From NCBI GenBank assembly GCA_030606215.1, contig JAUWGW010000014.1, forward strand, positions 1-37,018: a stretch of DNA of 37,018 nt, read 5' to 3'. Shown in pieces: positions 1 to 8,050 of the stretch. Positions within the stretch are counted from its first letter, which is position 1. Each line of letters begins with the position of its first letter. The notes under the pieces are model-generated. The model was not told the origin of the DNA, did no database searches, and saw only the letters and a list, made by a program, of their open reading frames with translations. Source of the stretch: a bacterium. Lineage in GTDB: Bacteria; NPL-UPA2; JAUVJM01. Position numbers and translations under genes: made by a program.

Positions 1-262
1 ATGAACTGTGAAAATTGCATCCAACCGTTGCTAATGAAAGAGAGAATGAGCCGGGAAGGAAATGGAAATATGGTTTTTTCTCAATTGGATCAATATTCTT
101 CGCAATTGCCTTTCCATAAACCAGAGAATAAAGTGTTCCGCCTCTATTTTCCCTGACCTGACATACACCCCTTCCGCCTTTGGGAATTACACATCTATGA
201 CTGCACAACTTACATCTAACTCCCCCCCCGTCAATCTTATCGTACAGATACGCTTCTTTCAT
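1..262 (-). CDS. amrS: AmmeMemoRadiSam system radical SAM enzyme, 5' part only
   Basis: The frame opens with ATG at 262 (ATGA overlap with the stop of the upstream ThyA-like gene) and runs off the window edge after 87 codons. Visible family marks are the Cys-rich N-terminus with CKLCSHRC (residues 17-24), the GRGVCQVREN stretch, DPIEKKP and FHFLPGS, followed by the start of the radical SAM cluster motif, GCNFH. These match the AmrS proteins that co-occur with AmrA (AMMECR1) and AmrB (Memo); the pathway of that trio is not settled. Oddity: the residue expected to be the second cluster cysteine reads Ser (CNFHS), within the last 7 bases of the window, so it may be real or an edge artefact. The assignment rests on the N-terminal motifs. 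Confidence 0.82.
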   Translation of the reverse strand, partial: MKEAYLYDKIDGGGVRCKLCSHRCVIPKGGRGVCQVRENRGGTLYSLVYGKAIAKNIDPIEKKPYFHFLPGSFSLSLATVGCNFHSS

Positions 263-1200
263 TTCCTATATTTCTCATCCTGCCGTGCTATTTTCTCAGC
301 AATTCTGGGCCTTGCCTCTTTGAAAAACTCTTCTGCAAAATCTCTCGTCCATGTTCTCTCCTCAAAATTCCGCGAGAAAACCTGGCGGAGGAAACGGCTC
401 TCAAAATCTTCTAACCTCTTCCCGTATATGTGATATGAATCAGACTCATCCACACAACGCCCTAACCTGACTTCTTCACCAATCCGTTTACTTATTTCTC
501 GTGCCACCATTTCCTGGAAAAGAACAAGCGCAAAACAATTCATAAATGCGGCATCATAGGCATCGCGGCTTCTGAACCTGACATTCATATTGAGGCATTT
601 CTTCTCTTCTTCATCCGGCAGTATCCGAAACCACAGGCTCTGTAAACATGGCGGATCCTCAATACCAAGGTCCTCCCATGCTTTCCATGTTATTGCCTGG
701 TACCTCCTGCTGAAAGGCTTTTTTGCAAGACCTTCTATAATCTTACTTATCTGGTCAATTCCTGCACCTGCCTGCGGCAGGCGATAATTGAACAGCCTCT
801 CATGATATGTGTATTCCCAGCGCTTATCCTGCGGGTTTGAAGAATCTCTTACCCAGTGGTCTTTTACACCTTCCAGAACTTCCTGCCTGTATTCTTCAAG
901 GTCCTCCAGCCCACCGGGGAAAGCTTTATGGATAAAAGGCTCTGAGGCTGGCTCCTCAACAATCATCCTCATGGTGCAATCTTTACTTGGAGGGTCAATA
1001 AAATTGCCTCCCCTTTCGCATTGGTCATATTCAGTCCTCACTTCTCTCCCATAATAGTAAAGAGCAAGCATAGAATTCTCCCACGCTTCAGCAAGTGATT
1101 TCCCCCTGACAGTAATGACAGGAATATTACCACAACCTCCGGAAAACTCAACAAGGATTTTCTCCCCCCTCTCCTTTATCAAATCTTCAAGCTTCCCCAT
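259..1200 (-). CDS. thyA: Thymidylate synthase (ThyA) family protein
   Basis: A 313-residue protein of the ThyA fold, which methylates dUMP to dTMP with methylene-tetrahydrofolate. Visible marks are the nucleophile segment DPPCLQSLWFRI, the dUMP-binding segment RSRDAYDAAFMN whose spacing puts Asn where E. coli ThyA has Asn177, and DSYHIYGKRLEDFE corresponding to the DxHxY motif. The N-terminal 100 residues are unlike E. coli ThyA and resemble the longer divergent branch. The longest frame begins at TTG 1221, but a GGGAGG lies five to six bases before ATG 1200, so 1200 (MGKLEDLI) is chosen; ATG 1203 is the alternative. It follows metG and shares a leftward operon with tmk, which fits dTTP supply. 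A dCMP or dUMP hydroxymethylase role cannot be excluded. Confidence 0.75.
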   Translation of the reverse strand: MGKLEDLIKERGEKILVEFSGGCGNIPVITVRGKSLAEAWENSMLALYYYGREVRTEYDQCERGGNFIDPPSKDCTMRMIVEEPASEPFIHKAFPGGLEDLEEYRQEVLEGVKDHWVRDSSNPQDKRWEYTYHERLFNYRLPQAGAGIDQISKIIEGLAKKPFSRRYQAITWKAWEDLGIEDPPCLQSLWFRILPDEEEKKCLNMNVRFRSRDAYDAAFMNCFALVLFQEMVAREISKRIGEEVRLGRCVDESDSYHIYGKRLEDFESRFLRQVFSRNFEERTWTRDFAEEFFKEARPRIAEKIARQDEKYRK

Positions 1201-1217
1201 CATTACCTCCCGTGATT

Positions 1218-2750
1218 TCAAGATATCTTCTGGAAAAGGTGTTCGCCTTTATTTACTTTCTGGCCCGGCTTTATTTTTCCCCAGACCAGTTCTTCTTTAA
1301 GCTGACCGGGCGCCATAAACCCCGCACCTGCAATTTCCCCTCCCATCCCGAGCTGCGCCCACATTTTTGAAGAAGTCTGCGGCATGAAAGGAGAAATGAA
1401 AACAGCTAAAAGCCTCAGACTTTCCACCACCTGGTAGAGAACAGTCCCGAGACGCACTTTATCTTCCTTTGCCAGATTCCAGGGAGCATTTTCTTCAATA
1501 TATTTATTTGCACGATTAACCAGTCTCCAGATAGCTGTTAGAGCCTCCCCGAGATGTAGACTTTTCATATGCTTCTCTGTTTCGTCAATTACAACATTTC
1601 CGGCTCTCACCAAATCCTTATCCACATTATGAAGCTCACTCCCAGCGGGGACTTTTCCACCGAAGTATTTTTCAATCATTGTTAATGCCCTGCTCAGTAA
1701 ATTTCCAAGGTCATTTGCAAGGTCATTATTGAGCCGTCTCACGAGAGCCTCCTCTGAGAAGTTCCCATCCTCACCATATGGAATCTCCCTTATCAGGAAA
1801 TACCTTAGTGCATCTACTCCAAATTTTTCAACCAGTTCCAGAGGGTCAACTTTCACTCCTCTACTCTTGCTAAGTTTCTCACCGCCAACATTTACAAACC
1901 CGTGGACAAAAATCTCTTTCGGGAGCTCCAATCCCGCCGCGAGAAGAATTGACGGCCAGATTACAGCATGCTGCCACAGAATATCTTTACCAATCAGATG
2001 AATGTCAGCAGGCCAGTATTTTTCAGTCTCCTCTCCCGGATAGCCGATAGCAGAGACATAGTTTAAAAGCGCATCAACCCACACATAGATAACGTGCTTA
2101 TTATCATCCGGTAAGGGCACTCCCCAGGTGAACGTCGACCTTGAAATACAAAGGTCTTTCACACCGCTCCTGATTCTATTAATGATTTCGTTTCTCCTCG
2201 TCTCAGGCTGGATAAAGTTTTTATTTTCCTCAAAATATTTCATAAGGAGATTCTGATATTTACTCATGCGAAAAAAATAACTCTCCTCTTCTATTTTTTC
2301 CACACTACGACCATGAATAGGACATTTTCCTTCTACGAGCTCCCTCTCCATATAGAAAGCTTCACAATCAATACAATATAATCCCTCATACTTCCCTCTG
2401 TAAATTTCTCCTTTATCAAGAATCCTTTTGAAAACAGTCTGGCATACCTTTTTATGTCTCTCTTCAGTTGTCCTTATGAAATCATCATTTGACACATTCA
2501 ACTTTTCACACAACTTTTTAAACTTTGCGCTCATTTCATTAACAAAGACCTGTGGCTCCTTGCCAGCCGACCTTGCATATTTTTCTATTTTCTGTCCGTG
2601 TTCATCTGTTCCGGTCAGAAAAAAAACATCTTCCCCCTGCATGCGATGCCATCTGGCAAGGCAATCGCCAAAAATTTTCTCATAGGCATGCCCGATATGC
2701 GGAGGCCCCGAAGGATAGTCAATAGCCGTTGTCAGATAAAACTTTTTCAA
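1218..2750 (-). CDS. metG: Methionyl-tRNA synthetase
   Basis: A 510-residue class I synthetase that charges tRNA-Met in the cytoplasm. HIGH is at residues 18-21 and KLSKS (the KMSKS equivalent) at 292-296. The zinc knuckle has C126, C129, C143 and H146, i.e. CxxC plus CxxH. The C-terminal helical anticodon domain ends near residue 480 and there is no appended EMAP/Trbp111-like dimerisation domain, so this is the short form. The start is TTG at 2750, overlapping the stop of the sugar-kinase gene as TTGA; no in-frame ATG lies near it, and MKKFYLTTAIDYPSGPPHIGH is the expected beginning. The 3' end lies within the 5' leader of the ThyA-like gene. Confidence 0.96.
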   Translation of the reverse strand: MKKFYLTTAIDYPSGPPHIGHAYEKIFGDCLARWHRMQGEDVFFLTGTDEHGQKIEKYARSAGKEPQVFVNEMSAKFKKLCEKLNVSNDDFIRTTEERHKKVCQTVFKRILDKGEIYRGKYEGLYCIDCEAFYMERELVEGKCPIHGRSVEKIEEESYFFRMSKYQNLLMKYFEENKNFIQPETRRNEIINRIRSGVKDLCISRSTFTWGVPLPDDNKHVIYVWVDALLNYVSAIGYPGEETEKYWPADIHLIGKDILWQHAVIWPSILLAAGLELPKEIFVHGFVNVGGEKLSKSRGVKVDPLELVEKFGVDALRYFLIREIPYGEDGNFSEEALVRRLNNDLANDLGNLLSRALTMIEKYFGGKVPAGSELHNVDKDLVRAGNVVIDETEKHMKSLHLGEALTAIWRLVNRANKYIEENAPWNLAKEDKVRLGTVLYQVVESLRLLAVFISPFMPQTSSKMWAQLGMGGEIAGAGFMAPGQLKEELVWGKIKPGQKVNKGEHLFQKIS

Positions 2751-3682
2751 TTTAACTTGCTCACACTAATCTCGCTTTGGAAATGCTCCACCTCTTCAAT
2801 CCCAAACGCGCCCGCAACAGGCTTAACACAGTTAGCCGCACCACATGCCATACCAAGCCGAATTGCCTCTTCTATATCTCTACCGCTCAAATAGGAAAAC
2901 AAAAAACCTGCAAGTAAAGCATCTCCGGAACCTACTGAGTTCACGACAGGTATCTGCGGAGGGGCAGCTTTCCACATGTCATCCTTATTAACAAGTATCA
3001 TTCCATCTTTCCCCAGGCTGACAATAACCATATTTATTCCCTTATCTACAAGTCCCCTCGCTGCTTGGGCAGTTTCTCCAAGTGAAGTTAACTTCCTGCC
3101 GGAAACTTCTTCAAGTTCTGCCCGATTTGGTTTCACCAGGAACGGTTTTGCCTCCAGCCCGAGTTTCAAAGCAATATTCTTCGCATCCAGTACACTCCTC
3201 ACCTTTCTACTGTTAGCCTCATGAATCAGCTCACGGTATATATCTTCCGGCACTCCGGGTGGAAGACTGCCTGAGAGAATAACAAATTCACTTCCATCTA
3301 ACTCCTCCAGGAAGAGTTTAATAAATTTAGCCATTTCTTCCCGAGTAACAAATGGACCAGGCTCAAGGAAATGCGTCTGTGTGCCTGAAGTAGTGTCAAT
3401 AATTGTCGTGTTCTCACGGGTATCACCTGATATTTTCACAAAGTAATTTTGAATTCTCTCCTTCTTCAAGCTTCTCTCAAGATATTCCCCGTGTACACCT
3501 CCACTGAACCCCGTTACCGCTACATCATTTGCTCCGAGCAATTTTAGAACCCTTGCAACATTTACACCTTTACCGCCTGCAATATAATTTACTTCTTTGA
3601 CTTTAACTAACCCTCCGACTCTTAAATCATCAACAGCAACTGCCCTGTCCAGCGTGGGATTTAATGTGACAGTCAGAATCAT
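2747..3682 (-). CDS. pfkB: PfkB-family sugar kinase, 1-phosphofructokinase type
   Basis: A 311-residue ribokinase-fold kinase of the 1-phosphofructokinase/tagatose-6-phosphate kinase branch. It shows the opening TLNPTLDRAV, the sugar-binding GGKGVNVARVL (36-46), SGSLPPG (137-143), KPNRAEL (184-190) and the ATP/catalytic signature GSGDALLAGF with the base at D254. Length is typical. Start ATG 3682 overlaps the ricT stop (ATGA). There is no PTS gene nearby, so the substrate (fructose-1-phosphate, tagatose-6-phosphate or fructose-6-phosphate) is undetermined. Its position between ricT and metG in a housekeeping operon argues for a general glycolytic role rather than an inducible sugar pathway; that is inference. 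Confidence 0.88.
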   Translation of the reverse strand: MILTVTLNPTLDRAVAVDDLRVGGLVKVKEVNYIAGGKGVNVARVLKLLGANDVAVTGFSGGVHGEYLERSLKKERIQNYFVKISGDTRENTTIIDTTSGTQTHFLEPGPFVTREEMAKFIKLFLEELDGSEFVILSGSLPPGVPEDIYRELIHEANSRKVRSVLDAKNIALKLGLEAKPFLVKPNRAELEEVSGRKLTSLGETAQAARGLVDKGINMVIVSLGKDGMILVNKDDMWKAAPPQIPVVNSVGSGDALLAGFLFSYLSGRDIEEAIRLGMACGAANCVKPVAGAFGIEEVEHFQSEISVSKLN

Positions 3683-4512
3683 TTCTTCCGCCTTGATTCA
3701 CGGCGCCCTCCCCACCAGGTTCTGACAAGGGTCCCTGCTGTCAGTTCCACCTCCTGTCCATCCTCTAATTCAACTGTAACTGTCTGCTTAAGAACATTTA
3801 AACCGGTTACTTTACCCAGACCTTTCTCAGTTGCCACTTCTGTTCCTTCTTTGGGCAAACTCCTGCGCATTTCCCTGTACAGCTCATGCTCAAAGGCAAG
3901 ACAGCACATGAGACGGCCACACAGCCCTGAAATCTTGTCCGGGTTAAGTGGAAGCCCCTGATGCTGCGCCATGCGTATACCAACCGGCTCAAAACTTTTG
4001 AGAAAAGTTGCACAACAAAGAGCCCTGCCGCAGCATCCTATCCCACCCAGCATTTTCGCCTCATCGCGCACACCAATCTGGCGCATTTCAATCCTCGTTT
4101 TGAAAACACGGGCAAGATCCTTAATAAGTTCACGGAAGTCAACTCTTTCCTCTGCAGTAAAATAAAAAGTTATCCTGCTCCTGCCAAAAGGAACCTCAAC
4201 AAGAACCAGCTTCATCGGTAAATTTCTCTCTGTTATCTTACGAACACAGGTCTGAAAAGCCTCACGCTCCTTCTTTTTATTCTCCTCCTGCCGCTTCATA
4301 TCTTCACGAGCAGCTATCCGCACAATACGCCTCAGAGATTTTGGGACCTCCGCTTCCAGTATCATCTCAGGCTCTGAAAGCACCTCACCAAACTCAAGCT
4401 CTCTATCCAATTCAACAATACACTGCTCCCCGGACAAAAGATGCAAATTGTCCGCCTCAGCCCGAAATATCTTCTCCGGCTTCCCGGTTCTAACCTGCAC
4501 TACCCGTCTCAT
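3679..4512 (-). CDS. ricT: PSP1-domain protein RicT (YaaT)
   Basis: A 277-residue PSP1 protein. The Cys signature is GCCGRALCC (C160, C161, C166, C167) followed by CGRLMCC (C198, C203, C204). In Bacillus subtilis RicT joins RicA and RicF in an iron-sulfur-containing complex that promotes RNA processing by RNase Y; no ricA or ricF is visible here, as in many lineages that carry only this member. The C-terminal 60 residues form a KOW-like beta segment (GTEVATEKGLGKVTGLN). It directly follows holB (ATGA overlap at 4509-4512). The holB-ricT pairing is one I recognise from other bacteria. Function here is inferred from family only. Confidence 0.93.
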   Translation of the reverse strand: MRRVVQVRTGKPEKIFRAEADNLHLLSGEQCIVELDRELEFGEVLSEPEMILEAEVPKSLRRIVRIAAREDMKRQEENKKKEREAFQTCVRKITERNLPMKLVLVEVPFGRSRITFYFTAEERVDFRELIKDLARVFKTRIEMRQIGVRDEAKMLGGIGCCGRALCCATFLKSFEPVGIRMAQHQGLPLNPDKISGLCGRLMCCLAFEHELYREMRRSLPKEGTEVATEKGLGKVTGLNVLKQTVTVELEDGQEVELTAGTLVRTWWGGRRESRRKK

Positions 4513-5495
4513 ACATCACCCTTCAAGTTTAATAACATAACTTCCAGCGTCAGACGCGGATTTGCGCTGGTGTTAATCCATTCCTGCGCCTGCAGAACAG
4601 CTTTCAATGCCTCCTGCACCTTTATGTCAGAAGTAGATTTTGCTTCATCTCTGAGTTCCTGAGCACAATCTTCATTGATAAGTGCCGGGTTCCCGACCAC
4701 AATCATAAATAAATCCCGGTACCAGCTCAAAACTACCTCAAGAAACCGGAGTAACTTCTCTCTTCGTCCGTTTGATCTGGCAGTTATTCTTTCAGCTATA
4801 GAGAAAATGTCCTCAACACTCACATCGCGTTTTTTTAACCAGGATATTATTTTATCTCTTTCCTCAAGCCCCAGCTTAAGTAATGAGAGAGCTTTTCCCG
4901 GACTCCCTTCGCTTAAACCTGCAACAAATTTAGCTTCTCTTCCTGAGATATCAAGTTTTGACCGTAAAATTTCTATGACTTTTTCCCGACTCAACCGCTT
5001 GAAACGTATCGTCTGACACCGGGATAGAATAGTGGGCAGGAGCAAATGTGGATATGAGGTTGCGAGAATCAGAATAGATTCTTCAGGAGGCTCCTCAAGC
5101 ACTTTTAAAAGTGCATTACTGCTCTGCTCATTCATTCTATCTGCGCCAGTTATTAAAAAAACTTTATAGTTCCCTTCAACGGGTCTAAGATAAATCTCCC
5201 TGCGCAGACTGCGAATCGCCTCTATTGTAATTATTCGGGCAGGACCACCAGGTTCAATTTTCCTGAAATCAGGAAAATTGAGATGGGCAATCTTCCGACA
5301 TGCCGGACATCTGCCACAACCATCCTCCCCTCCATTTTCACAATTCAAAACCTGTGCAAGAGAAATTGCACATGAAGTTTTTCCAACTCCTTCTATCCCC
5401 GAGAAAAGATAAGCGTGAGCAACCCTTCCATCTCTCACAGACTTCTGAAGTATCCTGACTGCCTGTGGCTGCTCTATAATATCTCTGAAAGCCAA
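4509..5495 (-). CDS. holB: DNA polymerase III delta' subunit
   Basis: A 328-residue AAA+ clamp-loader subunit. Walker A reads GIEGVGKT (33-40). A four-Cys zinc module is seen at C52, C60, C63 and C66. The Walker B/sensor 1 stretch KVFLITGADRMN precedes NALLKVLEEPPE, and the SRC motif is at 158-160 (SRCQTI). An intact P-loop resembles the gamma/tau ATPase arm, but the position after tmk and the length fit delta'. The start is TTG at 5495, two bases after the tmk stop, preceded by GAAGGA nine bases upstream; no nearby ATG gives a complete N-terminus. Together with tmk it links dTTP supply and replisome loading in one operon. Confidence 0.92.
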   Translation of the reverse strand: MAFRDIIEQPQAVRILQKSVRDGRVAHAYLFSGIEGVGKTSCAISLAQVLNCENGGEDGCGRCPACRKIAHLNFPDFRKIEPGGPARIITIEAIRSLRREIYLRPVEGNYKVFLITGADRMNEQSSNALLKVLEEPPEESILILATSYPHLLLPTILSRCQTIRFKRLSREKVIEILRSKLDISGREAKFVAGLSEGSPGKALSLLKLGLEERDKIISWLKKRDVSVEDIFSIAERITARSNGRREKLLRFLEVVLSWYRDLFMIVVGNPALINEDCAQELRDEAKSTSDIKVQEALKAVLQAQEWINTSANPRLTLEVMLLNLKGDV

Positions 5496-5497
5496 AT

Positions 5498-6154
5498 TTA
5501 CTTTTCCTTCATCGGTTTCCTTTTTTGCAAGAATCTATCTACACACTTTTTAACAGCTCTCTCAGTCTTCTTTATATCCCTGTCCACGTCCACTATCCTG
5601 ACTCTCCCAGGTTCAGCTCTGGCAAGCGCAAGATATCCTTCCCTGATACGCTGATGGAAACTCAATTTTAATTTCTCAATTCTATCAGGTTTCTCACCGC
5701 TCAGACGCTTCTTTGCCCTCTTTAACCCGATTGGAGTCTCCACATCAAGCACAATCGTAAGGTCAGGCACTACTTCCCCCACAGCAAATTTGTTCAAGAC
5801 CTTGATAAACTTTTCATCAATCCCGCGTCCGTACCCCTGGTAAGTAACTGTTGAATCAATGTAGCGGTCGCAAACAACAACCTTACCGGCATTCAATGCC
5901 GGTCTAATCAATTCCCCAACAATCTGAGAGCGGCTCGCCATGAAGAGAAACAGCTCTGTTCTATCTACCATCTCTTCGTTTTCGCCGGAAAGAAGAATAT
6001 TCCTCACCTGCTGACCAATCCTGGTCCCCCCAGGTTCATGGACATGGACAACCTCAAATCCTTTCTTCTCAAGATATGCGCATATCCGCTCACAGTGAGT
6101 GGACTTTCCACTCCCTTCTACACCCTCAAAAGTAACAAGAATTCCCTTTGACAT
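5498..6154 (-). CDS. tmk: Thymidylate kinase
   Basis: A 218-residue P-loop kinase that converts dTMP to dTDP. It shows the P-loop FEGVEGSGKST (9-19), the DRY motif DRYIDSTVTYQGYGRG and a LID-region basic stretch near residues 140-160. Length is normal. Start ATG 6154 has a good ribosome site (AAGGAGAAT) upstream, stronger than for most genes in the block, as expected for the first gene after the untranslated rnpB. It lies upstream of holB, ricT, pfkB, metG and thyA. Confidence 0.96.
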   Translation of the reverse strand: MSKGILVTFEGVEGSGKSTHCERICAYLEKKGFEVVHVHEPGGTRIGQQVRNILLSGENEEMVDRTELFLFMASRSQIVGELIRPALNAGKVVVCDRYIDSTVTYQGYGRGIDEKFIKVLNKFAVGEVVPDLTIVLDVETPIGLKRAKKRLSGEKPDRIEKLKLSFHQRIREGYLALARAEPGRVRIVDVDRDIKKTERAVKKCVDRFLQKRKPMKEK

Positions 6155-6177
6155 TCAATTCTCCTTTCTTGCAGTAT

Positions 6178-6520
6178 CATTGGCAGGGCCTGTAAGCCGA
6201 ATTCTGTCTTGGGCGACCATCTATCTAAGCGGCCTACCCGGAAGTCAGATGAGGCGGGCAGCCTCATGCCCTCAACGGACTCCTCCCCTATTTGGCCTTG
6301 CTCCGGATGGGGTTTACCGTGCCCCTGGTGTCACCACCAGAGCGGTGCGCTCTTACCGCACCTTTTCACCCTTAGTCGCCTGAGGCGACCGGTATATTTT
6401 CTGTGGCACTTTCCTTGCCCCGATTCTCATCGGGGCATCCCAATTTTCATCGGGACATCCTGCCCTGTGGAGTTCGGACTTTCCTCCCACTAAGTGGGCG
6501 ATCGCCTGACCCTGTCAATG
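6178..6520 (-). ncRNA. rnpB: RNase P RNA, bacterial class A
   Basis: The catalytic RNA that trims the 5' leader of pre-tRNAs. Ends are set by the P1 helix: an 11-base arm at 6510-6520 pairs, with one mismatch, with 6178-6188. The universal core is visible: GGAGGAAAGTCCGAACTCC (minus strand, 6471-6489) and, near the 3' end, ACAGAATTCGGCTTA, which together form P4. The P10-P12 region holds two consecutive short hairpins (6417-6436 and 6438-6455) that resemble each other. It lies between the RNase HI gene (stop at 6530) and tmk; no convincing separate promoter is seen in the 10-base gap, so it may be cut out of the operon transcript. Confidence 0.97.
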
Positions 6521-6529
6521 ACACCAAAT

Positions 6530-6934
6530 CTACGATGCGTCTTCTATTGCTTGATTAGCAAGCGTATCTGCACTCTTATTTCTTTCTCTCTTGATAAACT
6601 GAATATCTACTTTCTCAAATCCCTTACTGAGATGGTCAACCTGTTTCCTGAGCCGTTTTAACTCCTCAGCTTTTACTACATATTCACCACTAACCTGTTT
6701 GGCAACAAGTTCACTATCAGTAAAAATAACCACCTCTTTCTCCTTCATAATAAGAGCTTCCTGGAGAGCATAAATCAATGCAGTATATTCTGCAACATTA
6801 TTCGTTGTGATGCCAATATATTCAGATATCCTCTTAATTGCTCTATCTTCTCCATCACAAATTACAACCCCAATCCCGGATTTTCCCGGATTCCCCCTCG
6901 TTGCCCCATCAACATAAATTCTTGGAGAATTCAT
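6530..6934 (-). CDS. RNase HI family protein
   Basis: A 134-residue RNase H fold protein that would cleave RNA in RNA-DNA hybrids. The four catalytic acids are in place: D9 (YVDGATRGNPG), E49 (NNVAEYTAL), D73 (FTDSELVAKQ) and D123 (NKSADTLAN). The basic handle loop of E. coli RnhA is absent, so this belongs to the handle-less group related to the Bacillus YpeP/archaeal type. The frame is open ten codons further upstream, but ATG 6934 (MNSPRIYVDG) overlaps the upstream stop as ATGA and has GGGAGG four bases before it, so it is taken as the start. Confidence 0.92.
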   Translation of the reverse strand: MNSPRIYVDGATRGNPGKSGIGVVICDGEDRAIKRISEYIGITTNNVAEYTALIYALQEALIMKEKEVVIFTDSELVAKQVSGEYVVKAEELKRLRKQVDHLSKGFEKVDIQFIKRERNKSADTLANQAIEDAS

Positions 6935-7650
6935 TCTCCCTCCCAGTAAAGTAATCTCGAACACCTCTCACAGGTTACTATCCTGTCACCTTTCATTAGC
7001 TCGCTCACCACCTGAGGTGGAAGTTCCATAAAACAGCCCTGGCATGTATTATTCCTGACAGACACGAAAGCCAGTCCATCTTTTGCTTTTCTTATCCTCT
7101 CATATCTGGAAAGTAAATCTGCATCTACCCCTGAGGCTTTTGAACAGCGTTCATCCATATATTTTGAGAGTTCCCTGTCCAACTGCTCAACTCTGCTTCT
7201 ATTCTCTCCCTCCATACTTGCCAGTTCTTCACCATATTTTGCAAAGTCGGCTTTCTTATTATCTATTAAACTGGCGAGTTCCTCCCCCCGCTCCATGAAA
7301 ATTAGGATACTCTCCTCTATTTCTGATTTATCATTCTCCACATCCTGAATCTCTTTCAGAAGCGCGCTATATGCCTCATTTGTCTTAACCTGGTTTTTCT
7401 GGTCTCTGTATTTGTTCAAAGCCTCAACCTTCTCATCAAGTTCCATCTCATTGTGTCTTCTCTCTTTTCGCAAACTCTCCAGCTCTTCTTCTATTTCTTC
7501 CAGTTCTTTTTCAACTTTTGATATTTTCTGGCGTAATTCAATAATCTCCGCAGGTGTAGTATTCTTCTCTCTTTCAAGTTTCCGAATAATATTGTCCAGT
7601 CCCTGCAATTCTGACAAAAATTTTATATCACCCTGCAACTGCTGTGCCAT
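6931..7650 (-). CDS. Coiled-coil protein with C4 zinc ribbon (DUF164 type)
   Basis: A 239-residue protein. Residues 10-185 form a heptad-rich coiled coil loaded with Glu and Lys. The C-terminus is a zinc ribbon with C203xxC206 (NTCQGCFMELPPQ) and C227xxC230 (TCERCSRLLYW). This architecture is the conserved bacterial family often seen next to RNase H or Nif3-like genes; its biochemical role is unknown, and a nucleic-acid-associated function is inferred from the ribbon and the linked RNase H. Start ATG 7650 has AGGCAAAT upstream. Translation is coupled to the RNase HI gene by an ATGA overlap. Confidence 0.88.
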   Translation of the reverse strand: MAQQLQGDIKFLSELQGLDNIIRKLEREKNTTPAEIIELRQKISKVEKELEEIEEELESLRKERRHNEMELDEKVEALNKYRDQKNQVKTNEAYSALLKEIQDVENDKSEIEESILIFMERGEELASLIDNKKADFAKYGEELASMEGENRSRVEQLDRELSKYMDERCSKASGVDADLLSRYERIRKAKDGLAFVSVRNNTCQGCFMELPPQVVSELMKGDRIVTCERCSRLLYWEGE

Positions 7651-7668
7651 CTATTTGCCTATTTCTAT

Positions 7669-7743
7669 TGGTGGGCGATACTGGATTTGAACCAGTGACT
7701 TCTTGCCTGTGAAGCAAGCACTCTCCCACTGAGTTAATCGCCC
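7669..7743 (-). tRNA. tRNA-Val (anticodon CAC)
   Basis: On the minus strand a full cloverleaf is seen: acceptor GGGCGAT pairs with ATCGCCC, D arm ACTC/GAGT, anticodon stem CTTGC/GCAAG around the loop TTCACAG (anticodon CAC, reads GUG), T arm ACTGG/CCAGT with TTCAAAT. A discriminator A and an encoded CCA follow. It lies 18 bases upstream of the zinc-ribbon gene. Confidence 0.95.
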
Positions 7744-7754
7744 CCCTTAGCCGT

Positions 7755-7792
7755 TAGCATTTAGTAAGTATTCGCCCAACCACTAAATACTA
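7755..7792. repeat. Imperfect inverted repeat between the two tRNA genes
   Basis: An 11-base arm TAGCATTTAGT (7755-7765) faces ACTAAATACTA (7782-7792), 10 of 11 paired, around a 16-base loop. No T-run follows on either strand, so it is not a clear terminator; it may be a processing hairpin or a small repeat. Confidence 0.5.
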
Positions 7793-7802
7793 GCTATAAA
7801 GG

Positions 7803-7856
7803 GTAGCCGCACCCTTCAGGGTGCGTGCCTCTTCGCAGGCTAAAGCCTGCGGCTAC
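7803..7856. repeat. Palindromic GTAGCCGCA...TGCGGCTAC repeat
   Basis: Ends are perfect 9-base inverted repeats (7803-7811 and 7848-7856). Inside are two nested hairpins, CACCCTTCAGGGTG and CGCAGGCTAAAGCCTGCG. The look (GC-rich palindrome, intergenic, no coding content) is that of dispersed REP-like repeats common in uncultured bacterial genomes. No second copy occurs in this window. Confidence 0.7.
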
Positions 7857-7899
7857 TCCTTGTGGCTTAATATTCACTAATACTATTCACTGCCTTTAT

Positions 7900-7975
7900 T
7901 GGTGGGCCCAGGAGGACTCGAACCTCCGACCGACGGATTATGAGTCCGCTGCTCTACCAACTGAGCTATGGGCCC
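7900..7975 (-). tRNA. tRNA with CAT anticodon (elongator Met or Ile2)
   Basis: Minus-strand cloverleaf: acceptor GGGCCCA/TGGGCCC, D arm GCTC/GAGC, anticodon stem GCGGA/TCCGT with one weak closing pair, loop CTCATAA giving anticodon CAT, T arm GGAGG/CCTCC with TTCGAGT, discriminator A and encoded CCA. It is not an initiator (acceptor pair 1-72 is G-C and the three G-C pairs of the anticodon stem are absent). Choosing between elongator Met and lysidine-modified Ile2 needs a covariance model. Confidence 0.93.
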
Positions 7976-7986
7976 CTATCGCTTGC

Positions 7987-8014
7987 ATTATACCCAATCC
8001 CAGCCAACTTGCAA
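7987..8014 (-). promoter_or_regulatory. Sigma70-type promoter for the tRNA pair
   Basis: On the minus strand a TTGCAA box (8009-8014), a 16-base spacer and a perfect TATAAT (7987-7992) end 11 bases before the first tRNA base. Spacing and strength are typical for a stable-RNA promoter. Confidence 0.75.
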
Positions 8015-8050
8015 CCCCTTTTTTCTTCCCTGCTGACACAAGAAAATTCG

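Noticed and set aside
62-433. 123-codon plus-strand frame at the left edge
   Set aside because: Antisense to the amrS and ThyA-like frames, which carry clear family motifs.
766-785. GCCTGCCGCAGGC palindrome inside the ThyA-like gene
   Set aside because: Thirteen bases, within well-conserved coding frame; not enough to call a repeat.
6099-6493. Two overlapping plus-strand frames of 94 codons over the RNase P RNA
   Set aside because: They are read through the structured rnpB gene in the antisense direction and show no protein-like content.
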